Source: Betaproteobacteria bacterium
GTDB taxonomy: Bacteria > Pseudomonadota > Gammaproteobacteria > Burkholderiales > SG8-39
DNA: 64,000 nucleotides
Assembly: GCA_947478805.1 (NCBI GenBank)
Contig: CANJXQ010000001.1
Location: 41,843 to 105,842, forward strand
Direction of reading: 5' to 3'
Shown: positions 50,192 to 59,444 of the stretch, piece after piece
Numbering within the stretch: the stretch's first letter is position 1
Layout of the letters: each line of letters starts with the position of its first letter
Program-made: the position numbers and the translations under genes
Notes under the pieces: generated by a model
What the model was told of the DNA's origin: nothing
What the model saw: only the letters and a program-made list of their open reading frames with translations
Databases searched by the model: none

Positions 50192-50560
50192 GCGACCGGG
50201 AGAGGAGAATGTTCTGGAACTGTGATCAATGGAAATGCGCATGTAGGTGCTCGTTGATCGTGCCAATTCGTTGGCGTTCATCGGCTCCATCACAAGGTAG
50301 GCAGTCGGCAGCGGATTCGGCACCGCTTCGGCTCCCGACCCGGCGGAATTAGCCTACGCCATCCGGAATTCGGGCGCAAAAATTACTGCAGTCGAGTCAT
50401 TTGCTCTGGTAGGGTTTTCTCAACATGTGCTGCAGCGAGGGACAGGAACTGCACTCTCGCCATTCGGCATGGCGCCAATCACCGCCAGCCTGCGCCAAGC
50501 CCCATTCGCGCGGCATGCACGCCTAGCGAACGAGCCCGTCATCATCCAGTAGCGAATTGC
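50192..50560. other. Intergenic region upstream of membrane protein/lipase unit
   Basis: About 370 bp between the small membrane protein and the MFS gene. The proximal part (to 50323) is open in frame with the membrane protein and could be its N-terminus. Beyond that I see no supportable gene, tRNA or terminator. A weak TTGAGA-like -35 on the minus strand near 50422 has no convincing -10. Confidence 0.5.
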
Positions 50561-51784
50561 CTACTGCGACGACGCACTGCGCACCTCCGGTTCACGGACG
50601 AGAATTCCGATCACCACCGCCAGCATCAACATCACGCCCCCGATCACCGCAAACCCAACCGTGAACGACGTCGCCGCCAGCACCGCCGCCGTCACCGGCC
50701 CGCACACGAAGGCGAGCGCCTGTGCGCTGCTCGCGAGGCCAAAAGCCGTGCCGCGTCGCGACTTGTCCGAGTGCAGCGCAATCAGCGTGTTCGTTGGGGG
50801 GAACATGGCGGCGTTGAGCAGGCCGCCGAGCGTGAGCGCAATCACGAACAAGGGCACCGTGTCGCTAACCGCAAGCCCGAGGTAAGCAAGGCCCGTCAAC
50901 GCAGAGGCCCCCGCCAGCAGCGCGCGCAGGCCCAGCCTGCGCATGGCCCCCGCGGACACCATCAGAACGCCCAGGCAGCTCGCCACACCCACCAGCGAGA
51001 ATGCGATGCCCGTGGAAGTAATAGCCGCCGCCACATCGAGCTTGTGCAGCGCCACCGAGGTCGAGAGCGCCCGGAAGTTGTTCAGGCTGAAGATGATGAA
51101 GTAGATGAACATCGCCAGCGCCAGCTGCAGGCTGATGCGGAAGGCGACGGTGCGCCCCGTCGAGCCGCCCTGCTCCTGCGTCTTCGGCTCTGGCACGTCG
51201 CCAATCGAATCGGCGGGCACCATGCGATGCACGAGGTACGTCACGATGACCATGCAAATGCCGGAAATGACGGTCGCCCAGCGAAACCCGATCGCGACGT
51301 TCAGCAGCGCGCCGAACGCCGGCCCGATGGCCATGCCGATGTACTGCGCCCCGGAGACCATGTTCACCGCCGTGCGCACACGCGACTCCGGCACGCTGAC
51401 GCTGGCCAGCGCAATTGCCGCGGGATTGAATCCCGAGAACATGCCGTGCATGAAGAGCAGCACCATCAACTGCCAGGGATGCTGGAGCATGCCCAACAGA
51501 CCTGTGATGATGGCCACCGAAATCAGGGCGCGAATGAACATCTTCTTGCGCCCGAGGCGATCCGATAGGCTGCCCCACAGAGGCCCGCCAATGAGCCGCC
51601 CGACACCCTGCGTCACCACTGCGGCGGCCACCCAGAAGGCTGCGTCGGCTTCGCTGCCGGCGCCGATCTCGATCAGGAACAGCGGCAGGAACGGGTACCA
51701 GAAGTACACCGCCGTGGTGCCGGTCGCGGTGGCGAGCGTGATGATCGCCGGTATGCGATTGCGCTCGAATGCCGCCCATTGCAT
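50561..51784 (-). CDS. Major facilitator superfamily transporter
   Basis: Secondary transporter of 407 residues with about 12 hydrophobic helices in two halves. The MFS motif A is present after helix 2 as GSLSDRLGRKKMFIRALI, and the second half has a loop near ALHSDKSRRGTAFG. It resembles drug or metabolite:proton efflux-type members (TCR/Tet-like), but the substrate cannot be assigned. It is the last gene of the amidohydrolase-SBP-Nudix-MFS unit, 10 bp after the Nudix gene. Confidence 0.87.
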   Translation of the reverse strand: MQWAAFERNRIPAIITLATATGTTAVYFWYPFLPLFLIEIGAGSEADAAFWVAAAVVTQGVGRLIGGPLWGSLSDRLGRKKMFIRALISVAIITGLLGMLQHPWQLMVLLFMHGMFSGFNPAAIALASVSVPESRVRTAVNMVSGAQYIGMAIGPAFGALLNVAIGFRWATVISGICMVIVTYLVHRMVPADSIGDVPEPKTQEQGGSTGRTVAFRISLQLALAMFIYFIIFSLNNFRALSTSVALHKLDVAAAITSTGIAFSLVGVASCLGVLMVSAGAMRRLGLRALLAGASALTGLAYLGLAVSDTVPLFVIALTLGGLLNAAMFPPTNTLIALHSDKSRRGTAFGLASSAQALAFVCGPVTAAVLAATSFTVGFAVIGGVMLMLAVVIGILVREPEVRSASSQ

Positions 51785-51794
51785 GGCGGGCGTC

Positions 51795-52562
51795 CTATTC
51801 TTCGAAGCGACGGTGGGCTATTCCGCCATAGCGAAAGCAGGGAACGGTGGGGCGCTCGACGAGGGCCCCGACGCGGGTGATCTCGTCCACGTGCGCGAGG
51901 ATTCTGCGCGTGATGTTGGGCATGTCGAGCGACTGGCCCTCGGTGACGGGCACGTACTGCAGATTGAGGAGTTCGCCGTTGCCGCCCATGTCGCCTTGCA
52001 CGTGCGCAGCGTCGATCATGAAGAAGCGCACGTTGAACCGCACCGGCCGCCCGACAGGCGTGACGGCCCTCGCCACATAGGCGATGCGGGTGAAGTCCGG
52101 CGCCATACCGGTGGCGAAGAAGGGTTGCCAGTGCTCGTGCACCGGCTTGTGGGGCTCGGGGTCCGGCGCGCCGATGATGAGCCCGGTTTCCTCGAAGGTC
52201 TCGCGCACCACGGCCGCAATCAGCGCGCGCGCGCGGCCCGGCGTGGCGCGCCGGGTCAGCAGGTCCATCACGGTCGGCGGCACGGGGGTGGCGGCGCGCA
52301 CGCGGCTGTCGTGCCGGTCCACCTTGCCGCCGGGAAACACGTAGCGCTGCGGATGCACGGAGTGCCGCTGGTGGCGCTCGCCCATCAGCACTTCCACGCG
52401 ACCCGCGCGGCGGCGGGTGATGATCAGCGTCGCCGCGTCGCGGGGGCGCGGCGCGCGTGACGGCGCGTCCGAGGGCTTGCCGGCAGACGACGTGCTCCCG
52501 TCCGCCGCACCGCCTGAAGGTCCTCCCGAGGCAGCGCCCTGCAAGGCGTTACTGGAAGCCAA
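51795..52562 (-). CDS. Nudix hydrolase
   Basis: Hydrolase of nucleoside diphosphate-linked compounds. The Nudix box is split-recognisable as ALIAAVVRETFEETGLIIG (REx2EExG core: RETFEETG), preceded by QRYVFPGGKVDRHDS. Before the domain lies a 40-residue Ala/Gly/Ser/Pro-rich stretch that is probably disordered. The length and C-terminus (ERPTVPCFRYGGIAHRRFEE) match the CoA-pyrophosphatase-like or ADP-ribose group only loosely. The TTG start at 52562 overlaps the preceding stop by 14 nt. No in-frame ATG precedes the domain, so the start is uncertain. Confidence 0.85.
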   Translation of the reverse strand: MASSNALQGAASGGPSGGAADGSTSSAGKPSDAPSRAPRPRDAATLIITRRRAGRVEVLMGERHQRHSVHPQRYVFPGGKVDRHDSRVRAATPVPPTVMDLLTRRATPGRARALIAAVVRETFEETGLIIGAPDPEPHKPVHEHWQPFFATGMAPDFTRIAYVARAVTPVGRPVRFNVRFFMIDAAHVQGDMGGNGELLNLQYVPVTEGQSLDMPNITRRILAHVDEITRVGALVERPTVPCFRYGGIAHRRFEE

Positions 52563-53661
52563 GCAGCTTGGCGAACTGGTCCGCGCGTGCGGCCCCCGTG
52601 GGGCTTGGCGGCGCGTACTGCGACGGCAGGCCGCCCGAGTCGTAGATGGTTGCAGCGCCGGTGTCCGAGTTCAGCACCTTGTTGCCCTCGGGCGTGATCA
52701 GGTAATTCACGAACAGGCGGGCGGCGTTGTAGTGCTTGGCCTTCGCGCGTGCCGTCAGCACCAGCGTCGCCTCGATGCCCGTGGTCTGGTCGAGTTTGGC
52801 AATCTCCAGCGGCGCGCCCTTCTCCTTCGGGCCCATCAGCTGCGGCACCAGCACCGGCACCATGATGCTGCCCTCGCCCGCCCCCAGCGCCTGGATGCTC
52901 TGCGCCCCGCCCGGGTACAGTCGCGGGTTCTGCGCACGGAACTTGGTGAAGAACTCCTCGCCCTTGGTCTCCAGCACCAGCGCCCAGAATTCGGCGATGG
53001 TCGTGCCTACGCGGGGGTCGGAGACCTGGATCTGGCCCTTCCACTTGGGATTCAGCACGTCGTTCAGGTCCTTGGGGGCTTCGGCTGCCTTCACCTTCTG
53101 CGTGTTGTAGCCGATCTGCCAGGGCGCTACCTGCACGATCACCGTCTCGCCCTTGTTGAACTTGGCCGGCACCTGACCCGACCGAATGGCGGGAATATTC
53201 GCCTGCGCCAGGGATTCCACCCAACCCTTCTTGATGCCGTCGCCGGTGTAGGCCTGGTAAGGGCCTGCGACGATCACGAAGTCGGCGGCGATATTGCCCG
53301 ACTCGGCCTCGGCAAAATAGCGCTGGGCGAGCGGCCCGGTGGACAGGCGAAGGAACGAGTACTTGATGCCGTACTTGGCCGTGAAAGCGTCACCGACACG
53401 CTTTGCAACGCTGTCCACGAGGGCGATGTAGAACACCACTTCGCCCTCGGCTTTGGCCGCCTTGATAAGTGCGTCGAGCTCGGCCTGCAGGGCCGCAGCA
53501 CTGGGTGCTGCCGGCGCAGCAGACTTCGCAGCAGCCTGCGCGAGTTGAATGCCCACCGTATGCGTATGGCCAGGCACGCCTTCATGGGCCTGCGCCCCCC
53601 CGAGCGCGAACATTCCTGTCGCGATGCAGGCCGCGAGCGGCCGGAATATTTTCGAATTCAT
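52549..53661 (-). CDS. Periplasmic solute-binding protein (ABC-type, iron/organic-acid class)
   Basis: Extracellular solute-binding protein of 370 residues. The signal peptide ends GGAQA; the mature chain starts with His-rich HEGVPGHTHTVG and an Ala-rich stretch before the canonical domain start AKAEGEVVFYIALVDS. Family features are FRAQNPRLYPGGAQSIQAL and RLFVNYLITPEGNKVLNSD. It is related in sequence style to the SBP at 60.7 kb. No permease or ATPase gene accompanies it. It lies between an amidohydrolase (69 bp upstream) and the Nudix gene. Confidence 0.86.
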   Translation of the reverse strand: MNSKIFRPLAACIATGMFALGGAQAHEGVPGHTHTVGIQLAQAAAKSAAPAAPSAAALQAELDALIKAAKAEGEVVFYIALVDSVAKRVGDAFTAKYGIKYSFLRLSTGPLAQRYFAEAESGNIAADFVIVAGPYQAYTGDGIKKGWVESLAQANIPAIRSGQVPAKFNKGETVIVQVAPWQIGYNTQKVKAAEAPKDLNDVLNPKWKGQIQVSDPRVGTTIAEFWALVLETKGEEFFTKFRAQNPRLYPGGAQSIQALGAGEGSIMVPVLVPQLMGPKEKGAPLEIAKLDQTTGIEATLVLTARAKAKHYNAARLFVNYLITPEGNKVLNSDTGAATIYDSGGLPSQYAPPSPTGAARADQFAKLLGFQ

Positions 53662-53730
53662 GGATTCACCCTTTTTGAAACAAGAATTGGGACTCGTTGG
53701 CCGACCGGCATTCGATGTGTGAATGTGAGA

Positions 53731-54843
53731 CTACTGAAAGTACAGCTTCGCGGCGTTGTCGCAAATCATCATGCGCTTGTCCGCTTCCGGCACGCCGGCG
53801 AATGTCTCGTCGATGATCTTCTTCGAATCGGGCCAGGTCATGTCGGTGTGCGGGTAATCGGATGCCCACATCAGCGTCTCCACACCCATCATGTCGCGCA
53901 GGCGGATCCCGGCGCGATCATTCTGGAAGGTCGCGTAGCACTGCTTGCGAAACGTCTCGCTCGGCAATTCCGTGATGGGCGAACCCATGTAGGGGCGATG
54001 CACGTGGAACACGTGGTCCATGCGCTCGAGGAGCGATGGGATCCAGCCGATGCCGCCTTCGGCAAACACGACCTTCAGCTTCGGGTGGCGCATGAACACA
54101 CCGCCGAAGATCATCAAGCCCACGTGCTCGCCCAGGGCAAGCGACACCATGGAAGCGCCCATCTCCTGCGTGCCGGGCAAGGCCATTGTTTCCTTGCTCA
54201 TGCCGCGATAGAACGGCATGGTGTAGATGTGCACGGCCACCGAGACCCCCAGTGCCTCGGCCTCCGCCCAGAACGGCTCGGCCGACGGGTGGTGCAAGGA
54301 CATGCCGCCATCTTTTTGCGACAGGAACACCGAGCGCAGGCCCAACTTGGCCGCCTGGCGCAACGCTTCGATCACGGCCTTGCCGTCGTGATCCTCGAGC
54401 ATCGGCACCACGCCAATGCCGCCCAGCCTTGCGGGATTGAACTTGCAAAAGCCTGCCATCCACTCGTTGTACGCCTTGGCGCAGGCCAGCCGCACATCGG
54501 CGTTCGCGCAGCGCTCCAGATAGCGCATGATGCCCGGATAAAGAACCTCGGCATCAACCTGATCAATCTCCATGTCCTTGATGCGCGCCTCCGGATCGAA
54601 GGACCCGCGCGACATCTCGGCGTAAGTCACCGGCTTGTCCAGATACGCGGACTTCTTGCGCCCGGCCACGGCACTGCTCGATACCAGGCGCGGCACCGCC
54701 CCCGGCGCCATCAGCCAGGCATCGCCCTTGGGCGTGCTGATCACCTTGGGCGCCAGCTCCTGCAGCGCCTTGGGGACATCGCGGAACAACTCGGGCGGTT
54801 CGTTGATGTGCGAGTCTGCAGAAACAATGGAATAGCTTTGCAT
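53731..54843 (-). CDS. Amidohydrolase family 2 protein (ACMSD-like metal-dependent hydrolase/decarboxylase)
   Basis: TIM-barrel enzyme of 370 residues in the Amidohydro_2 group, which includes aminocarboxymuconate-semialdehyde and resorcylate decarboxylases. Metal-site residues are seen in VSADSHINEP (Asp10, His12), AVHIYTMPF, and the late Asp in WASDYPHTDMTWPDSKKI. It is a close paralogue of the protein at 59445-60563, sharing long identical blocks such as YPGIMRYLERCAN and FCKFNPARL. GAGGAGA precedes the ATG. It heads the amidohydrolase-SBP-Nudix-MFS operon. The substrate is unknown. Confidence 0.88.
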   Translation of the reverse strand: MQSYSIVSADSHINEPPELFRDVPKALQELAPKVISTPKGDAWLMAPGAVPRLVSSSAVAGRKKSAYLDKPVTYAEMSRGSFDPEARIKDMEIDQVDAEVLYPGIMRYLERCANADVRLACAKAYNEWMAGFCKFNPARLGGIGVVPMLEDHDGKAVIEALRQAAKLGLRSVFLSQKDGGMSLHHPSAEPFWAEAEALGVSVAVHIYTMPFYRGMSKETMALPGTQEMGASMVSLALGEHVGLMIFGGVFMRHPKLKVVFAEGGIGWIPSLLERMDHVFHVHRPYMGSPITELPSETFRKQCYATFQNDRAGIRLRDMMGVETLMWASDYPHTDMTWPDSKKIIDETFAGVPEADKRMMICDNAAKLYFQ

Positions 54844-55097
54844 CGACTTTCTCCTCAGTGCCGTATGGACATGCCGGATAATTTCACCGTCGCGCCTTGC
54901 AGGTTGCGACAGCTCAGTGAATCGGGTGCTGCATGGGAGATGATTCTATCCCAAGCGTTGAACTCGGCATCGGGCAGGCGACCTGCACACGCAAGGAGGA
55001 TGCGGCATACTCGGCCGCGCCTGCGCGACGATCTGTACGCCGTGATTGCGACGGTGTTTTGATTCGGAACACAACATTGGATGGAGGAGTTGCAACG

Positions 55098-56069
55098 GTG
55101 ACAGCCCCTTTTTTGAAACTGTTCAGGCCTGCGGCGCTGTTGATTGCCGCAATGGCATTCAATTGTCAGGCGCAGTCCTATCCGAACCGCCCCATCACGA
55201 TGATCTGGCCCTTCAATGCCGGCAATCCGAGTGGCGAGGCGATGCGCGTGCTGGGTGAAGAGGCCGGCAAAATCCTGGGCCGCCCCGTGCTCACCGAATT
55301 TCGCGGTGGCGCCGGCGCACGACTCGGCGTGCAGGCCGTTCTCAAAGCGCCCCCCGACGGTTACCTGGTTGGGCTGGCCATGGGAGGCACCTATACGCTG
55401 CTGCCGCTTGCCAGTGCCGGTTTCAAGATCGAGCCCGGCAGGGATTACACCCCGGTCATGCTGGTGACCGAAGCCTACAGCGCATTGACCGGGCACCCTT
55501 CTCTGCCGTTTCGTGACATCAAAGGTCTCGTAGCCCATGCCCGTGCCAATCCCGGCAAGCTGACTTACGGGTCGACAGGCGTCGGCAGCGATGTCCACGT
55601 GCAAATGGAGCGGATGATGGCCGAGATCGGCATCCAGATGACCCATATCCCGTACAAGGGAAGCGCCGCCGCCCTGCCCGATCGGCTGAGCGGCCGACTC
55701 GACTTCTACCTCTCCGGGCTGGACAACGCGCCCCTGGTCGCATCCGGACAGCTGATTGCGATCGCGACCACCGGCCCGCGTCGCGTGCCCACGTTCCCGA
55801 ACACACCCACGCTCGACGAATCGGTGCCGGGCCTGGTGCTGAAGTTCTGGTCCGCGATGGCGGCGCCGCCCGGCACGCCTGCCGACGTGGTTGCAAAGCT
55901 CAACGCCGCATTCACCGAAGCCTTCAAGACGCCAGCAGTGATCAAAGCGATGGACACCGGCGGCTGGTTTATCACCCCAGCCGGACCGGACGCCATGGGT
56001 GCTCGGATCAAGTCCGAGCTGGAGGCGCTCGCGCCCCTGGTGCGCAGGCTCAATCTGAGCTTCGATTGA
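55098..56069 (+). CDS. Bug/TctC-family tripartite tricarboxylate receptor protein
   Basis: Periplasmic receptor of the TTT uptake class, 323 residues from a GTG start at 55098 with GGAGGAG 8-9 nt upstream. The signal peptide (FRPAALLIAAMAFNCQA) is followed by the Bug signature YPNRPITMIWPFNAGNPSGE and a FRGGAGARLGVQAVLKAPPD block; the C-terminal part includes SAMAAPPGTPADVVAKLNAA. Bugs bind carboxylated molecules. No TctA/TctB membrane genes are nearby. It is followed by a second, paralogous Bug gene. Confidence 0.92.
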   Translation: MTAPFLKLFRPAALLIAAMAFNCQAQSYPNRPITMIWPFNAGNPSGEAMRVLGEEAGKILGRPVLTEFRGGAGARLGVQAVLKAPPDGYLVGLAMGGTYTLLPLASAGFKIEPGRDYTPVMLVTEAYSALTGHPSLPFRDIKGLVAHARANPGKLTYGSTGVGSDVHVQMERMMAEIGIQMTHIPYKGSAAALPDRLSGRLDFYLSGLDNAPLVASGQLIAIATTGPRRVPTFPNTPTLDESVPGLVLKFWSAMAAPPGTPADVVAKLNAAFTEAFKTPAVIKAMDTGGWFITPAGPDAMGARIKSELEALAPLVRRLNLSFD

Positions 56070-56162
56070 GGGATCTGAACTTTAGCCAGCGTTTTTCCTG
56101 GTCGCAGCAATGAGGTGATGACAATGAGCCACTGCGCAGTTGTCCTTGGAAAGGAGTCTTCC

Positions 56163-57161
56163 GTGTCGATCTTTCAACTTTGGGCAAGGTCATGCCTGCT
56201 GGCCTTCGCTGGAGCGATGGTCACGCTGACGGTTCCCTCCCTCGTGCATGCCCAGGGCGCGTACCCTGCCCGCACCGTCACCTTCATCTGGCCCTTTGCT
56301 GCCGGAAACCCGAGCGGAGAGGCGTTTCGCGTGTATGCGGAGGAAACCGGAAAGATACTCGGCCGGCCGATGATTACGGATTTTCGCGGCGGCGCCGGTG
56401 GCCGCCTCGGGCTGCAGGCGGTCATGGCGGCACCTCCCGATGGCTATCTCGTCGCCGCCGCCCTGGATGCGAGTTTCAGCGCCATTCCGCTCATGAGCGA
56501 TTCCTTCAAGCCTGAGCTCGGCCGGGACTACTCGCCGGTGATTGCTCCGGTGGATTCGGCCCCGGTGTTGACCAGCCATCCGTCATTGCCGTTTCGCGAT
56601 GTGCGCGGATTGATCGCCCACGTGAAAGCGAATCCCGGCAAGCTCAATTTCGGATCAGCCGGCGTCGGCTCGTGGACGCATTTGGCGCTGGAGGTGTTTC
56701 TGGATGCAGCCGGCGGCCTCAACATGGTCCACATCCCCTACAAGGGCGGCGCGTCGGCCATCGCCGATCGACTGTCCGGACGCGTCAGCCTGTACATCAG
56801 CGGCGCTGACGTGGCCTCGATGGTCAATTCAGGCCAATTGATCGGCCTTGCCGTCATTCACCCGAAACGCCTCGCGAGCCTGCCCAACATGCCGACGTTG
56901 GCCGAGGCCGGGCTTCCGCAGGCCAGCCTGCGGCAATGGATGGGCATCATTGCGCCGTCCGGCACCCCGCAGGAAGTTGTTGCCAGGCTGAACGTTGCCT
57001 TCAACGCGGCACTCAAGGTGCCTGCCGTCGTCAAAGCCATGGAAGCAGGCGGCTGGATCATCAACCCGGACACCAGTCCGGACGATTTCACCAGGTTGGT
57101 CCGAAGCGACATCGCCACCTGGTCGCCCATCGTGCGACGCACGGGACTCAAGATCGATTGA
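56163..57161 (+). CDS. Bug/TctC-family receptor protein (tandem paralogue)
   Basis: Second receptor, 332 residues, with start GTG at 56163 preceded by GGAAAGGAG. The signal peptide ends LVHAQG. The Bug motif YPARTVTFIWPFAAGNPSGE and block DFRGGAGGRLGLQAVMAAPP closely match its neighbour at 55.1-56.1 kb, indicating tandem duplication with divergence. It ends convergent to the CoA-transferase gene, 59 bp away. The ligand is unknown. Confidence 0.92.
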   Translation: MSIFQLWARSCLLAFAGAMVTLTVPSLVHAQGAYPARTVTFIWPFAAGNPSGEAFRVYAEETGKILGRPMITDFRGGAGGRLGLQAVMAAPPDGYLVAAALDASFSAIPLMSDSFKPELGRDYSPVIAPVDSAPVLTSHPSLPFRDVRGLIAHVKANPGKLNFGSAGVGSWTHLALEVFLDAAGGLNMVHIPYKGGASAIADRLSGRVSLYISGADVASMVNSGQLIGLAVIHPKRLASLPNMPTLAEAGLPQASLRQWMGIIAPSGTPQEVVARLNVAFNAALKVPAVVKAMEAGGWIINPDTSPDDFTRLVRSDIATWSPIVRRTGLKID

Positions 57162-57220
57162 CGGCCGGGCCCGTCGGTTGCTGCCACGCATCGCCTTGCG
57201 TGGCGGCTCCTCACACCGGG

Positions 57221-58474
57221 CTACTCGCGCCCCTTCACCACGCCCTTGGCCTTGAGCTCGGCGAGCTTGTCGGCGCCCAGCAGGTCACGCAGGACCGCGT
57301 CGGTGTGCTCGCCGTAAAGCGGCGGCTGCTGGCGCAGGCCGATGGCGCGCCGGTCGAGTTCCAGGGGAATGCCCGGGATCCGCGTCTGGCGCACTGATTC
57401 AGGCTCCTTCGCGCCGCGGTGCGGCTGGAAGTTCACGTCCAGCATGTGCCCGGCGTTGAGGTGGGGATCGTCGGTGAGGTCGGAGGGCCTGGATACATTG
57501 GCCCATCCGCAGGCGATGGCTTCGCAGCGGCGCGCAATCTCGTCGCGGGTGAGCGTGAGCATGCGGGCAGCGACGAGCGGCAGCATCCAGTCGCGATTCA
57601 AAGTCAGGTCGCTCAGGTTGGAGATGCGCGGGTCCTTGCCGAGGGTCAGCTCCGGCAGCTCGAAGGCCCCGACGAACCTTGCCCAGGCCTTTTCACTGGT
57701 GACCGACACGAACACGATCTTGCCGTCCTGCGTCTCGAAGGTGTCGTAGACAGGCCAGCTGTGCTCGCGATTGGGCATGGGCGGCATCTCGCGGCCTTCG
57801 CGTGCGTTGCCAGCCATGAAGGCGCCCATCATGAAGGTGACGCTCTCGAACAAGGCACTGCGAATCAGCTTGCCTCTGCCGGTGCGTTGGCGCTCGAACA
57901 ATGCGGCGGTCACCGCGTACACGCCGAACAAGGCACCCGTCACATCGGTTACCGGTGCGCCCGCGCGCAACGGCCTGCCGACCGGGCCGGTCATGTAGGC
58001 AAGACCGCCCATGAACTGCACCACTTCATCCAGCGCCGCGCGGTTCTCATACGGCCCCGAGAGAAATCCCTTCAGCGTGAGATAGATCAGCCGTGGATTG
58101 ATTGCATGCAGCTCGTCCCAGCCGCATCCGAGCCGATCCATGGTGCCGGGCGCAAAATTCTCGAGTAGTACGTCGCTGGTCTCGACCAGCTTGTGGATGG
58201 TGGCCTTGCCTTCGGGCGACTTGCAGTCGATGGCGATGCTGCGCTTGTTGCGGTTATAGGTGGCGAAGATGCCGGACATGAATCCGCGAAGGTCGCGGGT
58301 GGGGTCGCCGGTGGGCACCGGTTCCACCTTGATGACTTCCGCGCCCATGTCACCGAGCAACATGCCGGCGCACGGGCCCATCACGGTCTGGCTGAACTCC
58401 AGTACCCGGATGCCCTTGAGGGGAAGGTCTTCCACGTCGGTGATCGGCGTGGGCACTGCATTGGGTTTGTTCAT
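57221..58474 (-). CDS. CaiB/BaiF family CoA-transferase (class III)
   Basis: Transfers CoA between carboxylic acids. The 417-residue product shows IRVLEFSQTVMGPCAGMLLG, GAEVIKVEPVPTGDPTRDLR, SIAIDCKSPEGKATIHKLVE and VLLENFAPGTMDRLGCGW. The probable nucleophile Asp lies in NRAALDEVVQFMGGLAYMTG. The ATG at 58474 overlaps the HMG-CoA-lyase-like stop by 4 nt, so the two are coupled. The pair suggests CoA activation of an acid followed by aldol cleavage of its CoA ester, or the reverse. Confidence 0.92.
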   Translation of the reverse strand: MNKPNAVPTPITDVEDLPLKGIRVLEFSQTVMGPCAGMLLGDMGAEVIKVEPVPTGDPTRDLRGFMSGIFATYNRNKRSIAIDCKSPEGKATIHKLVETSDVLLENFAPGTMDRLGCGWDELHAINPRLIYLTLKGFLSGPYENRAALDEVVQFMGGLAYMTGPVGRPLRAGAPVTDVTGALFGVYAVTAALFERQRTGRGKLIRSALFESVTFMMGAFMAGNAREGREMPPMPNREHSWPVYDTFETQDGKIVFVSVTSEKAWARFVGAFELPELTLGKDPRISNLSDLTLNRDWMLPLVAARMLTLTRDEIARRCEAIACGWANVSRPSDLTDDPHLNAGHMLDVNFQPHRGAKEPESVRQTRIPGIPLELDRRAIGLRQQPPLYGEHTDAVLRDLLGADKLAELKAKGVVKGRE

Positions 58475-59427
58475 TGGCGGCGATTGCGCAAGCCGCTCAG
58501 GCTTCCACCCTTCATGACGGCGCCTGGGAGATTCCGTCCGACAATCCGCTCGGCGAGCCGCGCCGCCTCGATCAGGCGCTCCAGGTCGACACCTGATTGA
58601 ATCCCCATCTCCTCGCACATCATCACGAAATCCTCGGTACACAGGTTGCCCGCGGCCCCCTTGTGGCCTGCAAATGGACAGCCGCCCAATCCAGCGACTG
58701 AAGTGTCGAATTCATCGGCCCCCATCTCGAGGCCGGCATACGCATTGGCCATGGCCATCCCGCGCGTGTTGTGCAGGTGCAGTCCGATCCCCAGTTCCGG
58801 GAAACGCTCGCGCACGGCACCGATGACGCGCTTGACCGACTGCGGCGTGCCCCAGCTCATGGTGTCGGCAATGTTGACGCGCTTGAGCGTCTCGCCATGC
58901 GAGGCGGCGATGTCCCGGATGCGCCCGACCTGTTCGACGACTTTGCTGATCGGCACATCACCCTGGAAGTTGCAGCCGAAAGCTGAACCGATGCCGGCGG
59001 ACTCGACCGGTACCCCGCATTCCTTGTAGGTCTCCAGCCAGCGGTGTTGTTCGTCGGCTTCCTTGTCCAGTGTCATGCCGGTATTGCGCGCGACGAAGGC
59101 TTCCGACGCATTGAGCGCCAGAAAGCCCTGTATGTCCACCTTGCCCGTGGCGATGGCTCGTCTCAGGCCGCGCTCATTAAGCCACAACGCTGTGTAGCGA
59201 ACGCCCGGCTTGCGGCGTATTGCTGCGACGGTCTGCTCGGCATCGGCCATGACCGGCACGACCTTGGGGTTCACGAATGACGCGCACTCGACCGTCCCGA
59301 GGCCGCTCTCGGCCAGCGCCTCGATCAATTCCACCTTGCGTTCGGTGGCGATCATCGCAGGCTCCATCTGGAACCCCTCTCGGGGTCCCATTTCGATCAC
59401 CCTGATCCGGGCGGGAATATCTCCCAT
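58471..59427 (-). CDS. Hydroxymethylglutaryl-CoA lyase-like protein (HMGL family)
   Basis: TIM-barrel aldolase of 318 residues that cleaves a 3-hydroxyacyl-CoA. Seen are the N-terminal motif EMGPREGFQMEP, where the catalytic Arg-Asp pair of true HMG-CoA lyases is Arg16-Glu17. Also seen are HLHNTRGMAMANAYAGLEMG with metal-ligand His residues, and the Cys loop SVAGLGGCPFAGHKGAAGN. The Asp-to-Glu change suggests a different substrate, such as another 3-hydroxy-3-methyl or citramalyl-type CoA ester. It lies between an amidohydrolase (17 bp) and the CoA-transferase (4 nt overlap). Confidence 0.88.
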   Translation of the reverse strand: MGDIPARIRVIEMGPREGFQMEPAMIATERKVELIEALAESGLGTVECASFVNPKVVPVMADAEQTVAAIRRKPGVRYTALWLNERGLRRAIATGKVDIQGFLALNASEAFVARNTGMTLDKEADEQHRWLETYKECGVPVESAGIGSAFGCNFQGDVPISKVVEQVGRIRDIAASHGETLKRVNIADTMSWGTPQSVKRVIGAVRERFPELGIGLHLHNTRGMAMANAYAGLEMGADEFDTSVAGLGGCPFAGHKGAAGNLCTEDFVMMCEEMGIQSGVDLERLIEAARLAERIVGRNLPGAVMKGGSLSGLRNRRQ

Positions 59428-59444
59428 GGAAGGTGAGGCCGCGA

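Noticed and set aside
52417..55062. 881-codon open frame on the plus strand
   Set aside because: Antisense to the SBP and amidohydrolase genes, which have signal peptides, motifs and ribosome sites. The plus frame is open only because of high GC codon bias and shows no domain.
54855..55646. 263-codon frame on the minus strand
   Set aside because: Antisense to the Bug gene starting at 55098; composition is low in complexity with no motif, and the Bug translation is clear.
57183..57204. GCCACGC/GCGTGGC hairpin between convergent Bug and CoA-transferase genes
   Set aside because: No T-run on either strand, so not supported as an intrinsic terminator; it could still aid Rho-dependent ends.
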